Shown in pieces: positions 32,134 through 39,832 of a DNA stretch of 64,000 nucleotides. Source of the stretch: Streptomyces echinatus (GTDB taxonomy: Bacteria > Actinomycetota > Actinomycetes > Streptomycetales > Streptomycetaceae); the NCBI RefSeq assembly GCF_014203595.1, contig NZ_JACHJK010000002.1, forward strand, positions 496,001-560,000. The letters run 5' to 3'. Both the position numbers and the translations under genes were made by a program. Below the pieces are notes generated by a model. That model saw nothing but the letters and a program-made list of their open reading frames with translations. It was not told the DNA's origin and ran no database searches. Each line of letters starts with the position of its first letter. The first letter of the stretch is position 1.

Positions 32134-34689
32134 CGTCGCGATGGCCCGCAGGATGTCCTGCCGGGCCGCTCGGCGGGCCGGGCGGAGGCCCGCGAGGGCG
32201 CCGGCCGTGACGCCGACCAGGGCCACGACCGCGAGGCGGGTGAGCGGAAGGGCGAAGGCGAAGGCCGTGTCGCTTCCGCCGTCGGACGCCCTCACCAGCA
32301 CCCACCCGAGGAAGGCACCGAGGCCGAGGCCGCCCACCGTGCCGAAGGCGGCCACCAGGACCGACTCCCATCGGACCATGGCCCTCAGCTGGCCCCGGGT
32401 CTGGCCGACGGCCCGGAGCAGACCGAGCTCCCGGGTGCGTTCGTGCACGGCCAGCGTCAGGGTGTTCGCGATGCCGACCAGCGCGATGACGACGGCCAGG
32501 GCGAGCAGCGCGTAGACGAGGGTCAGCATCATGTCGATGCCACCCGCCGAGGAGCGCGCGTACTCGTCACGGGTCTGCACCTCGGGGTTGCCGTACCGCG
32601 CGGCCACCTGCCGGACCGCCGCCCTGCCCGCGTCGGTGGCCACGCCCCGCCGGAGGGTGACGGCGACGAGGGTGTCGGAGTCCTGGGTGCGGTGCGGGGC
32701 CCAGGCGGACCGGGTGATGACGTAGTCCCCGGCGAGTTCGGAGCGGTCGTAGACCGCGCGGACGGTGAAGGTGTCCGTCCGCCCGTCGGCGAAGGCCAGC
32801 CGCGCCCGGTCGCCGGGACGCAGATGCTGCCGGGCGGCCTCCGAACGGGTGAGCGCGATGCCGTCGTCTCCGAGGCCGCGCAGCGATCCGGTGACGGTGC
32901 CGAGGTCGAAGGCGCGGGCCAGCGCGACCGGATCGGTGACCGTCAACGCCCTTCCCCTGCCGTTGACTTCGGCCACCCCGCGGCCTAGCCCCACGGCCGT
33001 GTCCACCTCGGGCAGCCGCCGCAGGGCCGGGGCGAGCCGGGGGCTGAGCCCGCTGCCGCCGGCGCCGTAGGACGGGGTGCTGACCGCGATGTCGCCCGCG
33101 AAGGACCGGGACACGGTCTGGTCCATCGTGGCCTTCAGGGAGGCGCCGAACACGGTGAAGAGCGACACCACGGCCACGCCGATCATCAGTGCGCTCGCGG
33201 TGGCGGCCGTCCGCCCGGGGCTGCGCAGGGCGTTGCGCCGGGCGAGTGCGCCGGTGACGCCGCGCAGCCGGTCCAGGGGGCCGCCGAGCAGTCGTACGGC
33301 CGTGGTGGCGGCGACCGGACCGAGGGCCACGAAGGCGGCCAGGGCGAGCAGCGCGCCGGCTCCGGCCGGCCAGACCGACGGGGAGACGAGTACGCCGGTG
33401 AGGGTCGCGGCGAGGGCCGCCAGGCCGAGGGCGGTTCCGGTGAGCGCGCGGACACGGGAGGCTCCCGAGGCGTCGATCGCCGGCTCGCGCAGGGCGGCCA
33501 GCGGCGCGGTGCGTCCGGCGCGCCGGGCCGGCAGGAGCGCGGAGCCCAGGCAGACCAGCACGCCCACCGCGAGTGGCAGGACCATCGACAGCGTCTTGAC
33601 CACCAGCCGCCCGTCGGGGAAGGGGAACCCGACCGCCGGGAACAGCGCCTGCAGTCCGGCGGCGACGCCGATGCCGCCCGCGAGTCCGGTGAGGGAGGCG
33701 GCGATCGCCACCACCCCCGCCTCGGCGAGCGCGGCGGCGGTGACCTGGCCCCGGGCGGCTCCGAGGGCGCGCAACAAAGCGTTCTCGCGGGTGCGCTGGG
33801 CGACCACGATGGCGAAGGTGTTGTGGATCGAGAAGGTGGCGACGAGCAGGGCGACGCCTGAGAAGACGAGCAGAAAGGTCGTGAAGACGGTCAGGAACTG
33901 GCTGGAGATCATGTCGGTGTTCTCCCGCGCCGACTGCTGGCCGGTGATGGCCTCGACGCCGTCGGGGAGCACGGGAGCCAGTCGCCGGACCAGTTCCCGC
34001 TGGCTGACTCCGGGGCCCGCCCGCACCTGGATGCTCGCCGCCTGTCCTGGCCGCGCGGTGAGGTACCTCTCGGCGTCGGCCCGGGTCATGCCGGTGAAGG
34101 TCACCTGTGCCATGCCGTCCTGGCCCCCGAAGGTGGCGAGGCCCACGACGGTCACCTCGACGGGGTCCGGGGTGCGCAGGGTGGTGGTGTCCCCGATCCT
34201 CAGTTTCCCTTTCTTCGCGGCACCCCGGTTCACCACGACCTCGCCCGGCCGGGCCGGGGCCCGGCCCTCGGCGATCCGGTACGGGTTGAGCCCGGGGTCG
34301 GTGATCCAGTTGCCGGCGAGGGTGGGCGGTCCGTGTCCGCCGACGGGTTCGCCGTCGGCGCCGACGAGCTGGCCGGCTCCCTGGATGACCGGCGCCGCCG
34401 CGGCCACCCCGGGGACCCCCTCGACGGTCCGCACCAGCGAGGTGTCCACCGGCCGTCGTACGCCCTGGGCCTCGCCGGGTGCGGTGATGGTGTCGGCGCC
34501 GCGGACGACCGCGCCGGTGCCGCCGGTGGCCTCGCCGAACATGCTGCCGAAGCTCGCGCGGAGCGTGTCGCCCATGACGAGGGTGCCGGCCAGGAAGGCG
34601 ACGCCGAGGAACACCGCGAGGAAGGTGCCGGCGAAACGGCGCGGGTGCGTGCGCAGCGAGGTGAGGCCGATCCGGAGCGGCGCGTTCAT
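32128..34689 (-). CDS. FtsX-family ABC transporter permease (two FtsX domains)
   Basis: This ~853-residue permease has an N-terminal helix (RFAGTFLAVFLGVAFLAGTLVMG), a large extracytoplasmic domain, then three membrane helices (~260-400) with the FtsX signature ATFSIHNTFAIVVAQRTRENALLRALGAARGQV. A second half repeats this plan, ending ALVGIANTLTLAVHERTRELGLLRAVGQTRGQL. This MacB/LolCDE-like type III arrangement moves lipoproteins, peptides or antibiotics, or signals mechanically. ATG 34689 overlaps the ATPase stop (ATGA). The operon is SHOCT-ATPase-permease. Confidence 0.9.
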   Translation of the reverse strand: MNAPLRIGLTSLRTHPRRFAGTFLAVFLGVAFLAGTLVMGDTLRASFGSMFGEATGGTGAVVRGADTITAPGEAQGVRRPVDTSLVRTVEGVPGVAAAAPVIQGAGQLVGADGEPVGGHGPPTLAGNWITDPGLNPYRIAEGRAPARPGEVVVNRGAAKKGKLRIGDTTTLRTPDPVEVTVVGLATFGGQDGMAQVTFTGMTRADAERYLTARPGQAASIQVRAGPGVSQRELVRRLAPVLPDGVEAITGQQSARENTDMISSQFLTVFTTFLLVFSGVALLVATFSIHNTFAIVVAQRTRENALLRALGAARGQVTAAALAEAGVVAIAASLTGLAGGIGVAAGLQALFPAVGFPFPDGRLVVKTLSMVLPLAVGVLVCLGSALLPARRAGRTAPLAALREPAIDASGASRVRALTGTALGLAALAATLTGVLVSPSVWPAGAGALLALAAFVALGPVAATTAVRLLGGPLDRLRGVTGALARRNALRSPGRTAATASALMIGVAVVSLFTVFGASLKATMDQTVSRSFAGDIAVSTPSYGAGGSGLSPRLAPALRRLPEVDTAVGLGRGVAEVNGRGRALTVTDPVALARAFDLGTVTGSLRGLGDDGIALTRSEAARQHLRPGDRARLAFADGRTDTFTVRAVYDRSELAGDYVITRSAWAPHRTQDSDTLVAVTLRRGVATDAGRAAVRQVAARYGNPEVQTRDEYARSSAGGIDMMLTLVYALLALAVVIALVGIANTLTLAVHERTRELGLLRAVGQTRGQLRAMVRWESVLVAAFGTVGGLGLGAFLGWVLVRASDGGSDTAFAFALPLTRLAVVALVGVTAGALAGLRPARRAARQDILRAIATE

Positions 34690-35435
34690 GACCGCGCCTC
34701 GAAGGCCTTCATGCGGTCCAGGACCTTGTCGGCGGTCGGCGCCTCCATGCGGTCGACCAGCCGTCCGTCGGCGAGGAAGAGCACCTCGTCGGCGTGGGCG
34801 GCGGCCACCGGGTCGTGGGTGACCATGACGACCGTGCGGTCCGTCTCCCGTACGGCCCGGGCGAGCAGGCCGAGGACCTCGGCGCCGGAGCGGGAGTCGA
34901 GATTGCCGGTGGGCTCGTCGGCGAAGACGACGTCCGGGCGCCCGGCGAACGCCCGGGCGACGGCGACGCGTTGCTGCTGGCCGCCGGAGAGCTCCGAGGG
35001 GCGGTGGTGCAGCCGGTCGCGCAGTCCGACGATGTCCACGAGGGCCTCGGTCCACTCCTGGTCGGCGCGCCGGCCGGCCAGGTCCAGGGGCAGGGTGATG
35101 TTCTCCGCGACGGTCAGCGTGGGCACCAGGTTGAACGCCTGGAAGACGAAGCCGGCCCGGTCGCGGCGCAGCAGGGTCAGGCGGCGGTCGTCCAGCGCGC
35201 CCAGTTCGGTGTCGCCGATGTAGGCGGCGCCGGAGGTGAGCGTGTCGAGGCCGGCCGCGCAGTGCATGAGGGTGGACTTGCCGGAGCCCGAGGGGCCCAT
35301 GATCGCCGTGAAGCGTCCGGCGGGGAAGGTGACGTCGACACCGTCCAGGGCGCGTACGGCGGTGTCGCCGCCGCCGTAGACCTTCACGGCGTCCACCACG
35401 CGGGCCGCGGCCCGCACCTCGGTCGTGGCGGTCAT
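34686..35435 (-). CDS. MacB/LolD-type ABC transporter ATPase
   Basis: This 249-residue ATPase has Walker A GPSGSGKST, the Q loop FQAFNL, signature LSGGQQQR, Walker B VVFADEPTGNLD and the switch His in MVTHDP. The EPTGNLDS form is diagnostic of the MacB/LolD group that pairs with FtsX permeases. ATG 35435 overlaps the upstream SHOCT gene stop by four bases, so all three genes are translationally coupled. Confidence 0.95.
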   Translation of the reverse strand: MTATTEVRAAARVVDAVKVYGGGDTAVRALDGVDVTFPAGRFTAIMGPSGSGKSTLMHCAAGLDTLTSGAAYIGDTELGALDDRRLTLLRRDRAGFVFQAFNLVPTLTVAENITLPLDLAGRRADQEWTEALVDIVGLRDRLHHRPSELSGGQQQRVAVARAFAGRPDVVFADEPTGNLDSRSGAEVLGLLARAVRETDRTVVMVTHDPVAAAHADEVLFLADGRLVDRMEAPTADKVLDRMKAFEARS

Positions 35436-35722
35436 GCCGCACCGCCCTTGCCGAGGCGGCCGAACTGCTCCTCCAGGACGGACAGTCGGCGCCAGTACTC
35501 GTCCTCGTCGATCTCTCCGGAGGCGAAGCGGCGGCCGAGGACCGCGAGCGGCGAGTCGCCCGCCGGGCGTCCCGCGACCACCGGCCGCCAGGGGCCGCCG
35601 CGCCCGCGCCAGGCGGTGCGGCGCAGGAGCGTGACGGCGCCGATCACGACGACCGCCCAGATCAGCGGGAAGAACAGGATCCACGGGCCGGGCCCCCCGT
35701 CCCAGTTCGCCAGGGTCTGCAT
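35432..35722 (-). CDS. Small membrane protein with SHOCT domain
   Basis: This 96-residue protein has one N-terminal membrane helix (WILFFPLIWAVVVIGAVTLL) and a C-terminal SHOCT motif, PLAVLGRRFASGEIDEDEYWRRLSVLE. SHOCT is a short oligomerisation motif often next to membrane proteins. As first gene of the ABC operon it may assemble or regulate the transporter. ATG 35722 has aagggagat upstream. A palindrome at 35820-35841 lies about 100 bp upstream. Confidence 0.85.
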   Translation of the reverse strand: MQTLANWDGGPGPWILFFPLIWAVVVIGAVTLLRRTAWRGRGGPWRPVVAGRPAGDSPLAVLGRRFASGEIDEDEYWRRLSVLEEQFGRLGKGGAA

Positions 35723-35819
35723 CTCGGGCTCATCTCCCTTGTGGGTTCGGGTCTTCGGGTGATGTCCCGAGGTTCCCTCCGGCAGGGGGTGCGGGTCGTC
35801 GTGCGGCCGGCGGCACCAC

Positions 35820-35841
35820 GCGTACCTCCCGGGGAGTACGG
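35820..35841. promoter_or_regulatory. 22-bp palindrome upstream of the ABC/SHOCT operon
   Basis: The site has gcgtac and gtacgg arms around a ctcccggggа-like core and matches the site at 58588-58609 at 18 of 22 positions. It lies 98 bp upstream of ATG 35722. The shared pattern gTACtCCC..GGGaGTAC suggests recognition by one regulator, probably the LuxR-type response regulator encoded at 56648-57313. Confidence 0.6.
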
Positions 35842-35911
35842 CGCCGCCGCGCGGCTGCTCCCGCGGACTCGCCGGCCGGCCGGCGGACTGGCAGGCTGAC
35901 GGACTGGCGGA

Positions 35912-35933
35912 CTGTAACTACTAGTATGTACAG
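35912..35933. promoter_or_regulatory. 22-bp operator-like palindrome at the TetR gene start
   Basis: Arms CTGTA/TACAG and core TACTAGTA are symmetric at 18 of 22 positions. It ends seven bases before ATG 35941, so a bound TetR dimer would block transcription or translation of its own gene. It is AT-rich against a GC-rich background. Confidence 0.7.
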
Positions 35934-35940
35934 TAGGCTC

Positions 35941-36513
35941 ATGAGCACCTCGGAACGACTGATCGAGTCCACCCGCGAGCTGCTGTGGGAGCGCGGGTAC
36001 GTGGGCACCAGCCCCAAGGCGATCCTGGAGCGCGCGGGGGCCGGCCAGGGCAGCATGTACCACCACTTCAAGGGCAAGCCCGACCTCGCCCTGGCCGCGA
36101 TCCGGCGCACCGCCGGGGAACTGCGGGCCACCGCCGAGGCCCTTCTCGGCGGCCCTGGCACGCCGTACGAGCGCATCGAGGCGTACCTGCTGCGCGAGCG
36201 TGACGTACTGCGCGGCTGCCCGGTCGGCCGGCTCACCATGGACCCGGACGTGATCGCGAGCGAGGAGCTGCGCGCACCGGTCGACGAGACCATCGCCGCC
36301 ATCCGCGAGCGGATCGCCGGGATCGTCGAAGAGGGCAAGCGTCAGGGGCAGTTCGCGCCGGGGCTGGACGGCGAGGAGATCGCCGCGGCCGTCCTCGCGA
36401 CCGTGCAGGGCGGCTACGTCCTCGCCCGCGCCTGCGGATCCCCCGCCGCCTTCGACGCCGGTGTGCGGGGCCTGCTCTCGCTGCTCGCACCACCGGCTGC
36501 CGGACGGACGTGA
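35941..36513 (+). CDS. TetR-family transcriptional regulator
   Basis: This 190-residue protein has an N-terminal TetR helix-turn-helix: STSERLIESTRELLWERGYVGTSPKAILERAGAGQGSMYHHFKGK. A C-terminal helical domain with ERIEAYLLRERDVLRGCPVGRLTMDPDV follows; the Cys-Pro-x-Gly motif is seen in the group that senses electrophiles or small ligands. It likely represses itself and the downstream cupin, DUF4865 and phosphotriesterase genes. ATG 35941 is preferred over ATG 35926, which lies inside the palindrome. Confidence 0.9.
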   Translation: MSTSERLIESTRELLWERGYVGTSPKAILERAGAGQGSMYHHFKGKPDLALAAIRRTAGELRATAEALLGGPGTPYERIEAYLLRERDVLRGCPVGRLTMDPDVIASEELRAPVDETIAAIRERIAGIVEEGKRQGQFAPGLDGEEIAAAVLATVQGGYVLARACGSPAAFDAGVRGLLSLLAPPAAGRT

Positions 36514-36520
36514 GTCACCG

Positions 36521-36588
36521 CACCGCAACACCGGACAGGAGAACCGAGCCAGTGCACCGCAACACCGGACAGGAGAACTGAGTCAGTG
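36521..36588. repeat. 34-bp tandem duplication carrying a ribosome-binding site
   Basis: Two head-to-tail 34-bp copies (36521-36554 and 36555-36588), differing at two positions, each contain ggacaggag and a GTG. The second GTG (36586) starts the cupin gene. The first ribosome-binding site and GTG form a decoy start that is out of frame or very short. Confidence 0.85.
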
Positions 36589-36981
36589 CACATCACCAGA
36601 CGGCGACCCGACACCTGGCAGGGCCCGGCGGAGAACTTCACCGGCACGGTCTGGCTGGACGAGATAGCCGCCCCCGCCGCCCCCTCCCGGCTGCGCATGT
36701 TCAACGTCCACTTCGCGCCGGGCGCGCACACGGCCTGGCACCGGCACCCGCACGGGCAGGTGCTGCACGTCCTGGAGGGCGAGGGACTGGTGCGGCGCCG
36801 GGGCGGTGAGGTCGAGGAGATCCGGGCGGGCGACACGGTGTGGATCGAGCCGGACGAATGGCACTGGCACGGCGCCGGGCCCCGCACCTTCATGACCCAC
36901 CTGGCGGTCGTGGAGGCCGCCGCGGACGGCACCACCACGGAGTGGGACTGCCATGTGTCCGCTGCCGAGTACCCCGCCTGA
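36586..36981 (+). CDS. Cupin-domain protein
   Basis: This 131-residue single-cupin protein contains the first cupin motif FAPGAHTAWHRHPHGQVLHVLEGEG, with three metal-binding His residues and a Glu in VLHVLEGEG, and the second motif TVWIEPDEWHWHGAGP. Cupins of this size are often dioxygenases, isomerases or tautomerase-like enzymes. The start is GTG 36586 with a ggacaggag site. It is the second gene of the TetR operon, whose substrates are unknown. Confidence 0.85.
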   Translation: MHITRRRPDTWQGPAENFTGTVWLDEIAAPAAPSRLRMFNVHFAPGAHTAWHRHPHGQVLHVLEGEGLVRRRGGEVEEIRAGDTVWIEPDEWHWHGAGPRTFMTHLAVVEAAADGTTTEWDCHVSAAEYPA

Positions 36982-37012
36982 GCACACCCCGTCGCCACGG
37001 AAGGAACGCCCG

Positions 37013-37591
37013 ATGCACGCCATGCAGTACGAGATGACCCTCCCCGCCGACTACGACATGGGCGTCATCCGCGCCCGGGTCGCCCGCGTCAGTCCTCTGC
37101 TGGAGGACTGGGAGGGGCTCGGCCTCAAGACGTACCTGGTGCGTGAACGGGGGGTGCACGGCTCGCCGGTGAACCAGTACGCGCCGTTCTACCTGTGGAA
37201 CACGGTCGAGGGTATGAACCGCTTCCTGTGGGGCGGCGCCTTCCAGGGGCTCGTCGACGACTTCGGCCGGCCGGCCGTACGGCAGTGGACCGGCCTCGCC
37301 CACGCCGAAGGCACCGGCACGCGCCCCGCGTTCGCGGTGCGGCGGCGCCTGCCCGTCCCCGCGGGAGCCGAGTTGACGGCGCTGATGGAGGACGCGGTGG
37401 CCGAGACCGAGCGGCTGGCCGCGCGGGACGGTGCCGTCCTCGCGGCCGCGGCCGTGGACGCGCACCGCTGGGAACTGGTGCACTTCTCCCTCTGGGAGCA
37501 GGAGACCCCCGAGGCCGACGGGGATGTCTACGAGGTGCTGCACCTGTCCGCACCCGGCCTGGACCGACTCCCCCGCGGGCGGCAGTGGTGA
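37013..37591 (+). CDS. DUF4865-family protein
   Basis: This 192-residue protein shows MQYEMTLPADYDMGVIRARVARVSPLLEDWEGL, LKTYLVRERGVHGSPVNQYAPFYLWNTVEGMNRFLW and FSLWEQETP, recognisable as DUF4865. Its predicted beta-alpha ferredoxin-like folds suggest a heme- or small-molecule-binding monooxygenase-like unit, but no function is known. ATG 37013 has ggaagga upstream; ATG 37022 is another option. The stop overlaps the next gene's GTG start (GTGA). Confidence 0.82.
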   Translation: MHAMQYEMTLPADYDMGVIRARVARVSPLLEDWEGLGLKTYLVRERGVHGSPVNQYAPFYLWNTVEGMNRFLWGGAFQGLVDDFGRPAVRQWTGLAHAEGTGTRPAFAVRRRLPVPAGAELTALMEDAVAETERLAARDGAVLAAAAVDAHRWELVHFSLWEQETPEADGDVYEVLHLSAPGLDRLPRGRQW

Positions 37592-38499
37592 CACACGTCC
37601 GTACGGTGCTCGGCGACGTCCGGTCCGGCGACCTGGGCGTCTGCGACGCGCACGACCATCTCTTCCTGCGCAGCCCGCGGTTGCCGGGACAGGAACTGGA
37701 CGACGTCTGCGCCGCACGGGCCGAACTGGAGGCGTTCCGCGCGGCGGGCGGGGCGGCCGTCGTGCAGTGGACGCCGCACGGCATGGGACGGCGGGCGGCG
37801 GACCTGCCCGCGCTGTCCCGGGCCACCGGGGTGCGGATCGTGTGCGCCACCGGACTGCACCAGGCGGCCCACTACGACCCGGAGTCGCTCGGCCGGCTGC
37901 GCGGCGGACGGCTGGCCGGGCTGTTCGTCTCCGAGCTCACCGAGGGCATCGGTACGACCGGGGTCCGGGCCGGCCTGATCAAGGTGGCGGGCGGCTTCCA
38001 CGGGCTCGACGCGCACGCCCGCTGGACCATGACGGCGGCGGCCGAGGCCCACCACGCCACCGGCGCGCCCATCGCGGTCCACCTGGAGCTGGGCACCGGC
38101 GCACTGGACGTACTGGACCTGCTGTGCGGCGAGTTGGGCGTACCCGGCGAGCGGGTGATCCTCGGGCATCTGAACCGCTCCCCCGACCCGGTGGTGCACC
38201 GGCAGGCCGCCGCGTCGGGCTGCTGGCTGGCCTTCGACGGGCCGTCCCGCGCCCACCACGCCACCGACTGGCGGATGCCGGAGGCCGTACGGGCCCTGGC
38301 GGAGGCGGGGTTCGGGGACCGGCTGCTGCTCGGCGGGGACACGGTGGTCGCCGGGGCCCGCTCGGTCGACGGCGGGCCCGGGCTGCCGTACCTGCTGCGC
38401 CGGGTGCGGCAGCGGCTGACCGAGGCGGTGGGCCCGGAGCTGGTGGATCTCATGCTCGGGGAGCATCCGGGGCGGGCGTTCGGGGTCGCCTGGGCATGA
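37588..38499 (+). CDS. Phosphotriesterase-family metal-dependent hydrolase
   Basis: This 303-residue amidohydrolase-fold enzyme has the first metal site CDAHDHLF (HxH), a possible carbamylated Lys in LIKVAGG, His in AVHLELG and ILGHLNR, and Asp in LLGGDT. This set fits phosphotriesterase/lactonase-like proteins, which hydrolyse esters, lactones or organophosphates. GTG 37588 overlaps the DUF4865 stop, so they are coupled. With the TetR and cupin genes it may act in breakdown of an aromatic or lactone compound (inference). Confidence 0.85.
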   Translation: MTHVRTVLGDVRSGDLGVCDAHDHLFLRSPRLPGQELDDVCAARAELEAFRAAGGAAVVQWTPHGMGRRAADLPALSRATGVRIVCATGLHQAAHYDPESLGRLRGGRLAGLFVSELTEGIGTTGVRAGLIKVAGGFHGLDAHARWTMTAAAEAHHATGAPIAVHLELGTGALDVLDLLCGELGVPGERVILGHLNRSPDPVVHRQAAASGCWLAFDGPSRAHHATDWRMPEAVRALAEAGFGDRLLLGGDTVVAGARSVDGGPGLPYLLRRVRQRLTEAVGPELVDLMLGEHPGRAFGVAWA

Positions 38500-38610
38500 G
38501 CGGGCCGTTGGCCCGATCGTGCGGATCCTCGTCCCGCCGGAGGGTTACGGCGTCGCGCTCGACCGGGAGGATGGGAGGACCGCCAACCGCTCCCCGGAAG
38601 GACGAGGACC

Positions 38611-38790
38611 ATGGCCCTGGAGATGCGCACCCGTTGTGAACGCTGCGAGAGCGCCCCGCTGCCGCCGGACGGCCCGGCCCGCATCTGCTCGTACGAGTGC
38701 ACGTTCTGCGAGGCGTGCGGAACGGCCATGGGCCAGGTCTGTCCCAACTGCGGGGGCGAACTGGTGGCGAGGCCCCGGCGGGCGGGGTAA
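38611..38790 (+). CDS. Small DUF1272-type Cys-rich protein
   Basis: This 59-residue protein has eight Cys: RCERC, then CSYECTFCEACG and VCPNCGG, giving two or more zinc-knuckle-like CxxC pairs. The pattern MRTRCERCESAPLPPDGPARICSYECTFC is characteristic of DUF1272. It probably binds zinc and is cytoplasmic; the function is unknown. ATG 38611 has ggaaggacgagg upstream. It is too short for typical gene-length cut-offs. Confidence 0.82.
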   Translation: MALEMRTRCERCESAPLPPDGPARICSYECTFCEACGTAMGQVCPNCGGELVARPRRAG

Positions 38791-38988
38791 GGCGTGGCGT
38801 GCGGGGTGAGGCGGCCGCATGCCGAGGGGGAGGCCGCGGTCCCGGCCGAAACGAAGGTGACGACGGGCCGGCCGCGCGCCTGGCCTGACCGGCTGACCTC
38901 GCCCGCCTGTCCCCCCTAAGCCGGTGCCTGGCGACCGGAGAGCGATCCTCTCGCCCGCGTCCGGACTGCCGGGACTCCTCCCCCGCCC

Positions 38989-39057
38989 CCCGAGTTGGGA
39001 CTCAAGCGCCTGCGAGAGGACTTCGGCCTCCGACCTGTGGAGTACCCCACGACGCCG
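38989..39057 (+). pseudogene. Possible remnant of an LD-carboxypeptidase (S66/MccF-like) gene
   Basis: About 20 codons read ELGLKRLREDFGLRPVEYPTT, a block resembling the N-terminal part of S66 LD-carboxypeptidase or MccF-like proteins. The frame is surrounded by stop-rich DNA and no full domain is present. The rest of the 382-bp gap (38791-39172) shows nothing else gene-like. This rests on pattern recognition of one short block. Confidence 0.35.
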
Positions 39058-39172
39058 AACGGCCGGCGATGCCCTGATAATGGCGTGATCCAAGATCGAG
39101 AACGGCCCCGGAAGCGCTGTCCCGCCCGCCGTGCGTGAGGGGCAGCGCCATCCGACGTGGTGGGAGCAGTCG

Positions 39173-39664
39173 TCAGTAGTCGATCTGGCCTGCCGCGCGG
39201 GCAGTTCCGCTGAACTGCAGGAAGAACTTGGTGCCGTCCAGCACGTCCTCGGCGGCCAGGCCCCAGCGGCCGGCGCTCAGACTCCGCCAGCCGTTGCAGT
39301 TCCAGCCGGACCCCGACTTGAAGCACGTCCGCACCGAGCGCGTCGCGTCCAGCTTCAGGTTGATGTCGTTGCATCGAGTGGTGGTGGTGGCGTAGGTACC
39401 CCGGGCGGGCCAGTACGCGGGGTCGTTGGGACCGGTCCCCGCGTAGCTGGTGAAGCGCGGTGCGTCGACCGTGCAGGCCCGCGCAGGGGCGTTGCCCGAT
39501 GCCGAGGCCGGTCCTGCTGTCGCGGGCGTCCCGTGCTGTCCGACAGCCGAGGTGGTGGCCTCGGCGGTGCCGGCGGCCGAGGCCATGGCGAGCAAGGCGG
39601 CCGCCACAAGGGCGGTGCGACGGATCTGGGGACGGCTCGTGGTGAGCCTGGCTGTGTGCCTCAT
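39173..39664 (-). CDS. Secreted small protein
   Basis: This 163-residue protein has a Sec signal peptide: RRTALVAAALLAMASAAGTAEA, with cleavage probably near residues 33-37. A Ser/Thr/Ala linker follows, then a compact domain with paired Cys (ACTVDAPRF, TRCNDINLKL, RTCFKSGSGWNCNGW) suggesting two disulfides. No known enzyme motif is seen. ATG 39664 follows ggaaggcagag. An AraC gene lies immediately upstream on the same strand, with a candidate operator between them. Confidence 0.75.
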   Translation of the reverse strand: MRHTARLTTSRPQIRRTALVAAALLAMASAAGTAEATTSAVGQHGTPATAGPASASGNAPARACTVDAPRFTSYAGTGPNDPAYWPARGTYATTTTRCNDINLKLDATRSVRTCFKSGSGWNCNGWRSLSAGRWGLAAEDVLDGTKFFLQFSGTARAAGQIDY

Positions 39665-39749
39665 CGCTCTCTCTGCCTTCCAGAGGTTCTACGGTGCGCT
39701 TCTGACGTGGCACCGACCCGTCCAGTCTCGGAACACGCACCATGCTTCG

Positions 39750-39787
39750 CGTTAGCGAGGGGCGCCATGCCGTTAGCACGGAGCGCC
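39750..39787. promoter_or_regulatory. Direct-repeat AraC-type operator upstream of the secreted-protein gene
   Basis: Two 17-bp copies (cgttagcgaggggcgcc and cgttagcacggagcgcc) match at 14 of 17 positions with a 21-bp period, each preceded by atgc. Direct repeats two helical turns apart are the standard binding layout of AraC proteins. The site is 86-123 bp upstream of ATG 39664. Confidence 0.55.
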
Positions 39788-39832
39788 AGAGACGAGGGAG
39801 CGTTCACAGCAGGCTGAGACACCGGGGAGGGA

